Assembly: GCA_050084515.1 (NCBI GenBank)
Contig: CM114272.1
Location: 620,001-684,000, forward strand
Direction of reading: 5' to 3'
Source of the DNA: Blasia pusilla
Lineage: Eukaryota; Marchantiophyta; Marchantiopsida; Blasiales
Length of the DNA stretch: 64,000 nucleotides
The notes beneath the pieces are model-generated. The model saw only the letters and a list, made by a program, of their open reading frames with translations. It was not told the origin of the DNA and did not search any database. This document shows positions 37,601-49,600 of the stretch, piece by piece. Each line of letters starts with the position of its first letter. Position 1 is the stretch's first letter. The translations under genes were made by a program, and so were the position numbers.

Positions 37601-40600
37601 CGAGTTAGGGTTAGCCACCATCTGTTATTTAGGGTATGGATCTGTTCAAGAAGATCTAAGGGCCAGAAGTGCTCACCCTCATGTATATAATGTCTCTGTT
37701 TAGAGAGCAGAAGTCAATTCTACAGCATGCACAGTTTTGGTGAGGACTCCTGAGGCTCTTGGTCCTGCTGCAGAGTGATCAGAGAGTAGGAAGAGGAGAT
37801 TGATACTAATTGCTGTGCTTGCTAGAGCCTCACTGGAAGGCAGGTTGTTTTGTCTAGAATGCTGATGGAGATTGTTTGTGCTCAATGGTGAGCCATGTCT
37901 GATCTCTGAGCTGGTGACATGTGAGGACCTGTAGTGTGAGTGCAAGGTGTGGCTGAGTAGAATCCTTCTTAGTATCTCTTAGATAGTAAGAAGAGTCACA
38001 TCATGGTAGGGCTCTGATTTGGCAATAGAGATAGGAACTGATTTGCTGATTGTGTACAAGCTGAAATCATGGATGGTCTAGCTGATGCTAACTCTGACTT
38101 TGTACAAGGAGATACTTCTGCTGGTCAATCATTTTCTCAGTTGCTATTGAGATGTCTACTGCTGCTAACCTGAGTGGTTGCTATTGCACTAAGTGTGTAG
38201 GAAATCAATTAGTCCAGCGAAACAAATCATCGGAGTACTGATCCAAGAATTGATCACACGGATCAATCCATACGAACGATCTAGATTAGATTGGGATCAA
38301 TGTTCTGTTTATGACCATTGATTACTGCTAGTAACGTTTCATCTTGCGAAACGATACATAGCTATGAGACATTTCTGAACTGACACAGTTACCGTCACGT
38401 CTTTTGATTACGGCTCTTAGTTTAGAGCAGACTTTACTACTTATGTATCGGCTTTTCAATCTATCAAAACAGAGAACACATAGAGTACAAACGCAATTTC
38501 AATTCATTCCGCAATTCTCACATGGTATCAGAGCCTGGTCGCTAGTCACTACTTTTACGATTTTCAAGAAAGGATTGGAATTTGAGGGTCGCTTCAACAT
38601 TCCTAGAGTAGAGGGGACACCTTCTGCTCAAACGCCTTTCTCGTTTTCTGATTGCTTGGTGGCTGCAGACTTCTGATTCTTACGAATTCGAAGTCCTTGA
38701 CGTTATCTATCATTTTCATCAATTCACGATGGTGAATTATAACATGTTCCTCAAGATTGACGACATCCCGAAATTTGACGGGACCTATTTCTATATCTGG
38801 CGATTATGCATGAGATTGTACCTTGATGCTGAAGATTTAGTGGGCATCGTAGAAGGAACAACTCCAAAGCCAGCAGCGGCTATCACTCCTGCCACCGGCG
38901 CTGGGAGTGTCCACGAATGGGAGATTTTCAACCGAATTGCCTTATCCTTCATAGCGAATCGTTTAGACAATTCGCAAGTTCATCATATCAGTTCCACTAC
39001 AACTGCAGCGGAAGCCTGGGCGAAATTAGATTCTTTATACCAAGCCCAGGACGCTGTCACAAAAATGTCTATGCAAGATGAATTGCAGACTCTTAAGATG
39101 AAAGAAGGCGATAGTTCCCACCATTCAACTTCTCTACACTGCTGAAATCACTAAGGACAAAGGTTTGGGGTGGGCCAATAACCTGAGAAAATGATTGACC
39201 AGCAGAAGTATCTCCTTGTACAAAGTCAGAGTTAGCATCAGCTAGACCATCCATGATTTCAGCTTGTACACAATCAGCAAATCAGTTCCTATCTCTATTG
39301 CCAAATCAGAGCCCTACCATGATGTGACTCTTCTTACTATCTAAGAGATACTAAGAAGGATTCTACTCAGCCACACCTTGCACTCACACTACAGGTCCTC
39401 ACATGTCACCAGCTCAGAGATCAGACATGGCTCACCATTGAGCACAAACAATCTCCATCAGCATACTAGACTAAACAACCTGCCTTCCAGTGAGGCTCTA
39501 GCAAGCACAGCAATTAGTATCAATCTCCTCTTCCTACTCTCTGATCACTCTGCAGCAGGACCAAGAGCCTCAGGAGTCCTCACCAAAATTGTGCATGCTG
39601 TAGAATTGACTTCTGCTCTCTAAACAGAGACATTATATACATGAGGGTGAGCACTTCTGGCCCTTAGATCTTCTTGAACAGATCCATACCCTAAAAAGAT
39701 CCATACCCTAACTCGAGAGTTGCCCTAATTCAAGGTTCCCCTAAAAAGATAGTGGAACACTAAGTTATCTCTAGCTAACTAAATTAGTATCCAACTAAGT
39801 TAATATTTGACTAACTACTTTTAGGGCATGACTAAACTAGATATTAACAAATTTCAACACAGGACGCTATCACAGATATGTATCTGCAAGATGAATTGCA
39901 GACTCTTAAGATGAAAGAAGGCGATAGTGTTACCAAACATGTCCATCAATTTAGGACATTGATTGATCAACTCCACGCTGCTGGATCGGTGACTACTGAT
40001 GAAAATCAGTATCTTGTTGAAATTTGTTAATATCTAGTTTAGTCATGCCCTAAAAGTAGTTAGTCAAATACTAACTTAGTTGGATACTAATTTAGTTAGT
40101 TAGAGATAACTTAGTGTTCCTCTATCTTTTTAGGGTAACCTTGAATTAGGGCAACTCTCGAGTTAGGTTAGCCACCATCTTTACTTTAGGGTATGGATCT
40201 GTTCAAGAAGATCTAAGGGCCAGAAGTGCTCACCCTCATGTATATAATGTCTCTCTTTAGAGAGCAGAAGTCAATTCTACAGCATGCACAATTTTGGTGA
40301 GGACTCCTGAGGCTCTTGGTCCTGCTGCAGAGTGATCAGAGAGTAGGAAGAGGAGATTGATACTAATTGCTGTGCTTGCTAGAGCCTCACTGGAAGGCAG
40401 GTTGTTTTGTCTAGTATGCTGATGGAGATTGTTTGTGCTCAATGGTGAGCCATGTCTGATCTCTGAGCTGGTGACATGTGAGGACCTGCAGTGTGAGTGC
40501 AAGGTGTGACTGTAGAATCCTTCTTAGTATCTCTTAGATAGTAAGAAGAGTCACATCATAAGAAGAGTACAAGGGCTCTGATTTGGCAATAGAGATAGGA

Positions 40601-43600
40601 ACTGATTTGCTGATTGTGTACAAGCTGAAATCATGGATGGTCTAGCTGATGCTAGCTCTGACTTTGTACAAGGAGATACTTCTGCTGGTCAATCATTTTC
40701 TCATATCTTGCATTGATCCGATCAATGCCCAATAGTTACCGCATCTTGCGAAACGATACATAGCTATGAGACATTTCTGAAGTGACACAGTTACCGTCAC
40801 GTCTTTTGATTACGGCTCTTAGTTTAGAGCAGACTTTACTACTTATGTATCGGCTTTTCAATCTATCAATACAGAAAACACAGAGAGTACAAACGCAATT
40901 TCAATTCATTCCGCAATTCTCACAAAGTGTGCTTGAGAAAGCTAGGTAGTCTGGTGATACAGGTTGTCTAGTGCTTTCCTCTACAATCTAACCTGAGTGG
41001 TAGCTATTGCACTAAGTGTGCTTGTAATAGCTAGGTTGTAGAGAAACTCTGATATCCTTAAATATTCAAAGACACTAACATGAGCAGTTTTGACTGCACC
41101 TTTTGACCTGCACTGCATCGTCCTCGCATTTCCAGTTCTGCATCTCCACTCCGCATTATCACCTGTCACCTTGCACACATTCTCAGCAATGTCAGAAATG
41201 TACCCATATTTTTTGAAGATGACAGGTCTTTCAGTGAATAGCTATGCTCACCCTGTAGCTGTAGGACCGTGTCCCAACTCCTTCGGCATCTGAACGTAAT
41301 TCAATGTAATCTATATCTTGCCCTCGATATGTCTGTTGCCACAGCTCCTTAATGATCTTGTTGATCTCCTCCATCTTCAATGAATGGAATCGCATCAAAG
41401 CCCTGCCCAATCACAGACTTAGAATTTTGGGTAAATACGTATACCTTGGAAATGTTGCAAGGCATGAAACACCCTTTCAAGCTATAAATTGCAACAGAAC
41501 CACACCTGTCAAGGGCAGTGTAGTACTTGTCCAGATCCTTGTTAGCCATCTCTGTCGTCTGCAGACCAGAACCAATTGAGAGCTCATAAGATGAAGCCTT
41601 GTATGCAAACCCACCAACTATTCTTGCTGGCTGAATGGTTTCGTTAGAGACTCCACATTAGAAGAAGGCATTGACAGAAACAGTAGAGAATTATTTCCAA
41701 AAGCTTCATAGATTGAACACACCACCTACTCAATCCAAACATATGACTTGCAAAGCCTATCTAGTTGAGTGCCTCAATTTTAGACACTACCTTCAGCTGT
41801 ACAAGCTGAGCACAGTGACGCTTCTCAATGTCCTTGTATTGAGCTTGCTTCAAGTCAACCTTATTTTTTGCAACATTGCTTTCATAAGCTGCTACAGTAC
41901 CCTGATTCCTGTTTTGCTGGAAACAAGCATAGAAGGCAAAGAAACACCTTCAGGTTAAGAACCCAGAAATTAAATGAGCGACTCGAATACTAACCAGAAC
42001 CAGAAAAAATTGCCATGTGGTGTGTCCAGAGAATCACATAGAACAAGTCTACATACAATCACCTTTTAATTATGCTAAAAATTCTCCGCGCTTGGAAGAC
42101 TGGCGGACACCTTGTATCCCTTACCTCAGACAACAGGGTCTGAATGTCCCCTGTAGTCCTTCTCAGCTCAACTTCCAAGACAGTTGTTTCCCCAATTGCA
42201 ACCATTTCCTTCTCCAGTGCTTCAATCTCTTGTTCCATATGTTGTATTTCCTTCACAGTATTTCTATACTTCAGGTTGTCATCAATATTTCTCATCACTG
42301 TAGATTGCTGTGCACACCTATCCTTGCTTTCTTTCAATTCTTTTGAAATCCTAGCCTTTCTCTTTTCTTCCTCTTCCTGTTGTGACTTGGATGATGAAAG
42401 CCTGTTATTTATTTCATTTAACCTGGACTCCTTCCCAGATGCCACAAAGCTGCCAATATCCAAAAGTTGGAGAATTAGTCTACAATCTCGTATCCAGGAT
42501 GAAATTTAGGAGCAGAATCAATTTCCCAAGTTCAGATGACATTTCCACACAAACTTTTGCTGGGATGGGCACATCTCCACAGCAAAAGGTTTAGAAGATC
42601 ATCATGACATGATAATGCATTATTGGGCACCTTGGTCAGTGTCAGAAGAGCAATACGAGGACCCACCTGAGGATCTGGGAGGAAATGGACTGCAGATTGT
42701 CAACTTCCTGCTTGAACTTTCGGAGCTCCCAGGAACGTTCTGTATCCTCTGTGTCAACTCTCTTCTTGAAGATCTCATACTCCTGGGACAATCTGTCCTT
42801 CTCCTTTGCTAGTGGAGCTAGAGAATCTTGAAGCAGCTGTTCACAGTCCACAAAACCTTATGAGATTCCACATTGGCTCCCAAACTTTCACATCATTATC
42901 TTTCTCAACCGGCCTCTCACTGGCTCATGTTCCACATAAAGTACACGAGCCCCAAACAGTCCATCACAGTTAGGTTTTAAGGGTTCTCCCTTTCCTTCTC
43001 CCAGTGACCGGTTCTGCCCTTGACTTTCTTAGAACTCCTAACAGGTAATTTTACCCCAGTCCATCACACAAGGATGCTGAGCCTCATAGTCCATTGCAAA
43101 GCACATGGTGTGACATCTAGGAGCAAACCAGACATAACACAACCACAAGAAAACCCATAAACAATCCAAATGAACTTCACAAGAAACTGCAAGGGAATAG
43201 TTGTTGAGCAGATTTGGTGAAACCAAATCTTCTCAACATCCACAACTATTCCCTTGCAGAGGACAAAGAGGACAACAACAAAAGTCGGGCCAATTACATC
43301 AATGTCCATATCTATGTTCTCCAACTGTTCCTCAATCTTCTTTTGATCATCCTTGAGTTTGTTCAGAGTCTCCACATTATGCAAGGCCTTCAGCTTCTCC
43401 TCCCTAGCAGTATGATATCGAAGGTTCCATTTTTGGAAATCATCCTTGGCCCGACTTTGCTCTTCCCTTAACCGTTCCAGTTGTTTGCTTGTCTCATCAC
43501 TGCACCCCAAAATAACTCCAAGGATAAATGGGGTCCGTCAAATTGACCATCCAGTCCTACCTGACTATCCACCAAGTAGCATAAAATTGAGGGCAAGTAG

Positions 43601-46600
43601 AAAAAGAATAACATGTGTACATGCCAACTTAAAGTCCTAGATGCACCTCCAGTATCTATGGTCTTTTCATAACTAAAAAGGATTAGACAGCTGGAAAATG
43701 TGGGTGAACCACTTCACCCATGTTATCAGCTTCACGTCTGACAGCCTCACAGCAATACTTACAACTACTCATCACAGACTCAAAGTGCTTTGGAAGTGGA
43801 TGACATCAAAGTAGGCTTCCACTACATATATGAATCATAGAAGACATGAAGAATTTTACCGATGATCTTCCAGCTTTTCCAGGTCACTGTTGACATCATC
43901 CATGGTGCGGAGGACTTGTGACCTTGCATCAAGCTTTGTCTCCTCGTCACACACCAGCTGCTGGAGATGGGCTATTTCATGGTGAAGGCGGTCCACCGTG
44001 TCAGCTGTTTCACGAAGACTTTCGACTGTCTCTAAATCTGAGTTGGCTTGCGCCAAGAGACCTAAAAGCTAGAAGCACAGAGACACAGTGTCTTAAGCCC
44101 CACCCTTTATATGTATCATCTTCTTTCACGAAGTAAGTCAAAAAAAATTTAGGCGTCCATTTACCACACAAGCAATTACACCAAAGAATCACATCTCAGA
44201 TCATTTCATACTGCATGGTATCCATCACCAATTATGATGACACTATGGAAACCACAAAGCTTGTGTACACAGACACAACATTTCAACAAGCGAGACAGTT
44301 GAAATCATGTCAAATCACATACATCATCATGAGGATCAGTGACCCTTGCTTGCTCTCGAGTTAGCTCCTCCACTGTCTTTTCGGCTTGAGGAATGACATC
44401 TGTAGCCAACTTTTGAAATTCATCATAGATAGCACGAAGCCTCTCAAGCTGACCATACTTAGTGTCTGCAATTGTAACTTGTGACTTAAGATCCCGTAGA
44501 CGCTCTGCAGTGCTCGAACTCTTGGCCCTTTGCTGCAAATGTAGGGGACAGAGACTTCAGCCAATTTGTGACAGTCTTCGAATCCATAGACCACATCATA
44601 CAGAACATGACATGAATAAACACACATTTCCTCCTGCAGCCCTAAACATGTGGCCAGTCTTATATCTAACCAACTGTCCCGGTCTGCTCGAGCTAACACA
44701 CTTCTTAATCATTTGAATTGACCAGTCATTAGAAAAAACCTTAAGAAACAGGAATAAGATTTGTGCTGGACCTTCTTGACAAATTCATCCTCCTCTGCAA
44801 GTGTGAAGGGACGTTCACAACAAGGGCAGCAATGGTTGTTCCGAGCAACTTTCTCAAATGGATCAAACATCCTCCTCATGCCATCTGCCAAATCATGATG
44901 GCTGGAAACAGTAGAGGTGGGCAGGCATAGAAAATCAAAGATTTGAGTCAATGACTTCAACAAAGCCTGCTGCTTGTGGAAGTAATAGAAAGCTACCAAA
45001 TGCTTCACTAACACTTGAATAGTTAAAAGTGTTTACCTATCATACAACATAACCACCTGATCCTGCAAGCTCGGTGAACGTGTCATATGCTACAGACTTG
45101 TACACATCAGGGAATATTTGCATCCATAATAGGTAGTGTGGTTGAGAAAACCCAAATTCTTGATCTGAACATCCATTTGACCAGGTTTAAATACAAACAC
45201 TTACTTCTTCTTTGTCTCCTTCAACTTCTTGGCGTCCTCAAGTTCCACAGGGAAAACATCAATATCCACTTCCTTGCCTTGAAGAATGGAGACAAGTCTG
45301 CTCACCATCATTCTTCTTTTTGCTGCAAGAAAGAGCCCACATAAGTCCTCTCAAGGCCCAATATAGTGATTAAAAAATGTAGAACCCCACATTAGGCACA
45401 ATTCTCACCCACTGCAATTGCACACAAAGAGTTGCATCACTCATTTCGATTACTTATGCCTGACCAAAGATGACGGCCACAATTAACAAGGCCTGCTGCT
45501 CACCATCTCTATCACGGCGATGTTTTGCCAAATTACTGGTGGCCTCTTGAAGCATGGATGACACTCTTACCAGCTCCCTTCCAGCATCAATGGAACTTTT
45601 GTTCAGCTCAGCTACGATATTCTTGTTTGAACTGCTCACATGAAGATGAAGGACATAGTGTTTAAGATGGCAAGCCTAAAATGAGACAGGAGACAATTAT
45701 GAACTTCCATCTCTGGAAACTCTAATCCCAGGTACATGTTTGATAACTGTTCAGATCAAATTTAACCAAAAACCTAGCAGGATGACACAACCTGCGAAAA
45801 ATCCCCATCCTCCAAGATAAATTGTCTCCCACAAGAGTAAGACAAACAGTCAGTGCCATTGCGGCCTTAGGTGCCCATAATTTTTTCTATTCAATATTCA
45901 TCTCTGAAGCTCTGCTAGTGTGCAAATGGGATTGACCTGAAGACTACAACATCTTCACCACCGGCATGTCAATATTAATGAGACTGCTGTACACTCCCCT
46001 TATATTAACAGGAAATACCAAGGTGCACCAGAGAATTTCAAGACATATTACGAAAAGGGCAGTAGCTTTCTCCATGTCCATTAGAATGGACAAAATTGGG
46101 AATCCGCTCTGAATCACATCAGTAAGGAAGTGGCACTGGCTTTGGACCTCACCTAACAACAGAATCAATCTCCTGCTTGAGAGTTTTAGAATCTGGCATT
46201 CGTCCTTTCAAAACCTTACTGATTCTCTGCTTATTCTCTGCCATGCTGCAGACAACACAGAACACATATTGAGGCCATATTTCTCAACGTTTGTAGAATA
46301 AAATCTATTGCAAAATCACTAAATTAGTGTCACCAGAACCGTCCTCCAAAGTTCAGTACCAACGACAAAGCTGCTGCATTGGTTAATAATAGTTTCTGGG
46401 GACTATCTCAGGTCAATGGGTATTGTGAAGATCTTCTTGACTTAATCCTGGAAGCTCCACACCAACATCCAGCTTGGTGAGCACCCACTCCATCATACAC
46501 AGGCAACTCCTCCTATTTTGCAATTTCTTCACGTCTTCCTCATGTACTCATCCTATTCACTAGCACAGTACAAATAGGCAAAGGCATTTGCAGTCAAAAG

Positions 46601-49600
46601 ACTCTGGGGAGGAACAACTTTATGACCAGTCTCAAAAAACTTTGAAAACATATAAAGCCATTCCTCCTCGTTAATTTTTCATTTAAAAACCTGGGGTTGC
46701 TAATTTATCCAGAAATTATTACTGGGCATCCAGAGCAGGAGCAAAGGCAGGAAGGCTCAGGGACTATAACATGATCATTTCAATTCGGTTATGGGACCTA
46801 CATACACACTTTGATTGGGCAGCTGAAAGGTTTCAAGTAGTTACAGTTACCTTTGATATAACAGGAAAAAAACAGATAATTCAGGTGGAATCAGAATTTT
46901 GGAGTTGGTGACATCAAGGCTGGCATAAGTCTGGGTGAAGTAGTTCCCATGCTTTATTAAACTTGTAAGCACAAAGAGAAGAAGTGCAAGTGATTCCCAA
47001 CCACACATTTGGCTTAGGCTGCTCTGTTTGTTGACCAGTTCTTCTTTCTTGCTGCGTAAGTAGATACGATCCATGGATTCGCTCGCCAATCCATCCTTCT
47101 CACGCTGCAGAATCTTCAACTTCTCATCCAAACTTAAAAGTTCATTTTTAGCAGTAGATATTCTACCATCGAAATCTCCTGTGGACAATGTAAGAGAGCA
47201 CTTATCCATCTCCTTCATCTGTAAACAATCCCAACAAGTTACCCTTATCAGAATGTGACCACCTGTATCAAAGATCTGTTGGTAGTTTTGAACAAGGCCC
47301 ACTCTGCCCTTGTATAGGTGAGCTCAAGTTTCACTCAAAGTGTCATCCACTGCTTGGCCAGCTTTTGAAGGGATTGTGGGGAATTTGAGGACTCACTGTT
47401 GACATCTCGTTCTCATCCAACCGCTTTAAATCATTCTTTGAGATGGAAAGAGATGATTTCCTTATCAGACCATCCAACCGCACCATCTCCTCCCTCCTTC
47501 CAGCCTACTCACCACATAAACTGTCGTTAGTAAGCTTCTAAGAAAACATGCACTCAACCAACATTCCTCTCAGCAAAGAGGAGCACTCACAGAGACCATT
47601 GAGTAAGTAACCAAACAGTCCACATTTCTCATGAATATGTATGCTGAACCAGCACGACTTGAGAATTGTTTACAGGGGACTCGTTGTATGGGAAACCAGC
47701 TTACTTTCAAGTCCATGAAAATGGCGGCCCCCTTGAGGCTAAAAAAAGGGAGGATGAGAACACAATCAAAGTCATGCACAGTACGTGATGGTGTGGATGA
47801 AATCTCGAGTCACTCTCTGGTCACTTGTGCAAAAGTTACAGCGCAAAGACCAACAACCCATGCTGACTTTGCTAAGCTCATACCATCAGGGATGTTTCTC
47901 ACATTCAATGCCTAAAGCTGCCGCGCTGGTAATTAGAGTAATTTGGGACCCCCAATCAGGTAAAGTATATAAAATGTTGTAAGACATAGTAACTTGGAGT
48001 TTACTATAGTGAAAAGTAACTGACAGAATTACTATAGTAACTTTGTGTTTTACCACAGTAAATAGTAATTTATTGTTACCATAGAGTTACCTCAGTAATT
48101 CTGAGAATTACTATGGGCGGTAGGCCCTAACCCTAAAACCCTAAAACCTAGAAACTCTTTCTCTTGGCTGTATATAACCCTCTGAGGGTGCCCTGAGAAA
48201 TTACATTCTCTTACACCATTCTGAACACAACTCTCTGAGCTGAGGAGCTGATTGAGAAGCACTGAGTGTGCTTTGCTTACCTGAGTGGATTGTGCTTCTG
48301 ACCTTAGTAGTTCAGTGTGCTAAGCACTGAGTGTGCCGCTGCTTACAGACTGAGAGGTCTGCTGACTTGAGGGGTTCAGTGAGTCTTGTGATACAAGGTG
48401 TCTAGTAGTACTAGCCTGAGTGATTGCTATTGAGATGTCTACTGCTGCTAACCTGAGTGGTTGCTATTGCACTAAGTGTGCTTGAGAATGCAAGGTAATC
48501 TGGTGATGCAGGTTGTCTAGTGCTTTCCTCTACAATCTAACCTGAGTGGTTGCTATTGCACTAAGTGTGCTTGTGATAGCTAGGTTGTAGAGAAACTCTG
48601 ATATTCTAAAATAAAACATTGTAAATCGTTTCTTGGCTGATAACTGGAAGCTCCACACCCAACACTCTGTATGGTAACCACTCGCACTACATAAGAGAGT
48701 GCAACTCCTCTCTTAATGAGCTACCACTTCTTCCCCATCCTTCACCCATGCCAGTCACTAGCAGCATCAAACCAGGGTGTAGAGTTTATGGTAGCAAGGC
48801 TATGACAGGTACAGCTCAGTGAGTACAGTCTGAGCAAAGAGGTTCCATTACTTCAAAGAGTCCCATCTAAAGAACCAGAGGACGAGATTATAAATGGCAT
48901 ACTAAGATTCTCATGTCAGATGTGACAAATAACTTCCATCAATACTTTGATAGCAAATGGCTGAGGCACAAATTGGAACACTAAAGAACAATCCTGAGAA
49001 GGTACATTACAACGGAGTCCTCAAATGTTCCAAGAGGATGCAAAGGATAACAATCAACCACTGTGAAATGTCTTGGGCAGGCGTTGCACATACTCCAAGA
49101 AATGAATAACTGAAATATTAGTATTCTTGACTTGCCGAGCATGAAAATCACATTCATCCTCTACCTTTAGCTCACGCTTAGCATTGATTTGACCCTCTGC
49201 CTGACTGTATTTCATTGTGGCCACTTCAACAGCCGTCCAGAGCTTTCCAAGCTCTCCATTGTTTGCTTCCTGTAGTGCCAATGTCAAAGGTCAATCTTTG
49301 TATATGATCTTTCCCAGAGTACAAGCACACACTAAGCAGCTTCTCTGCATGCTAATGCTAAAGACCAGCGACATGGAGCTGCAACCAAACAGTACTTCTG
49401 TGGCGACAGTTGGAATTCCAGCTTCCATTTGAAGTCCTCAAAGCTTCAATCAAGCACTTCAGATGGAGGGGAGATTTTAGTGGAAGCTGACAAATAAAAA
49501 ATTCGAGGATAATTCTAAATTAATTACATCACCTTATGTTGCTCATGATCTCTACTTAGTTCCTCCACACGATTGGTGGCCCTTTGAAGATGCCTTACAG

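Larger units (their letters stand above)
38196..40924 (+). mobile_element. Copia-2 retrotransposon, internally deleted, with AAGTG target duplication
   Basis: 5' LTR 38196-38522 (TGTAGGAAATC to TTCTCACA), followed at once by the primer-binding site tggtatcagagcc (38523-38535), complementary to plant initiator tRNA-Met. A gag follows, then rearranged material, then only the last part of the 3' LTR (about 40741-40924). AAGTG flanks both ends (38191-38195 and 40925-40929), so the whole unit entered as one insertion into the Copia-3 LTR copy. All of pol is deleted. Confidence 0.93.
35202..41057 (+). mobile_element. Truncated copia retrotransposon (Copia-3) with LTR tail hosting later insertions
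   Basis: Starts with a 58-base remnant of its 5' LTR (TGTTGTAAAACAAAG, 35202-35259), fused directly to the middle of pol. Gag, protease and integrase are deleted. Pol runs to 36521, followed by aagtgggag and a 3' LTR at 36529-about 37074. A second LTR copy lacking its first part continues from about 37081 and resumes at 38145-38195 and 40925-41057, split by LTR-A and Copia-2. The same LTR occurs alone at 47975-48606. Orientation is opposite to RAD50. Confidence 0.85.
29334..41099 (-). other. RAD50 intron 24, 11,766 bp, packed with nested LTR retrotransposons
   Basis: It separates the signature-motif exon (ending CSAGQK, 41100) from the Walker B exon (starting [11 protein letters not shown], 29333). 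It contains one complete copia element, a truncated second, and a third nested with solo LTRs. The donor (gtgcag after 41100) and acceptor (tgtag before 29333) are intact and in phase. Confidence 0.95.

Noticed and set aside
37700-37945. Repeated 81-codon ORF starting MHSHYRSSH (also 39378-39623 and 40257-40502)
   Set aside because: Its conservation follows only from being inside the LTR-A repeat, in both orientations; no coding evidence.
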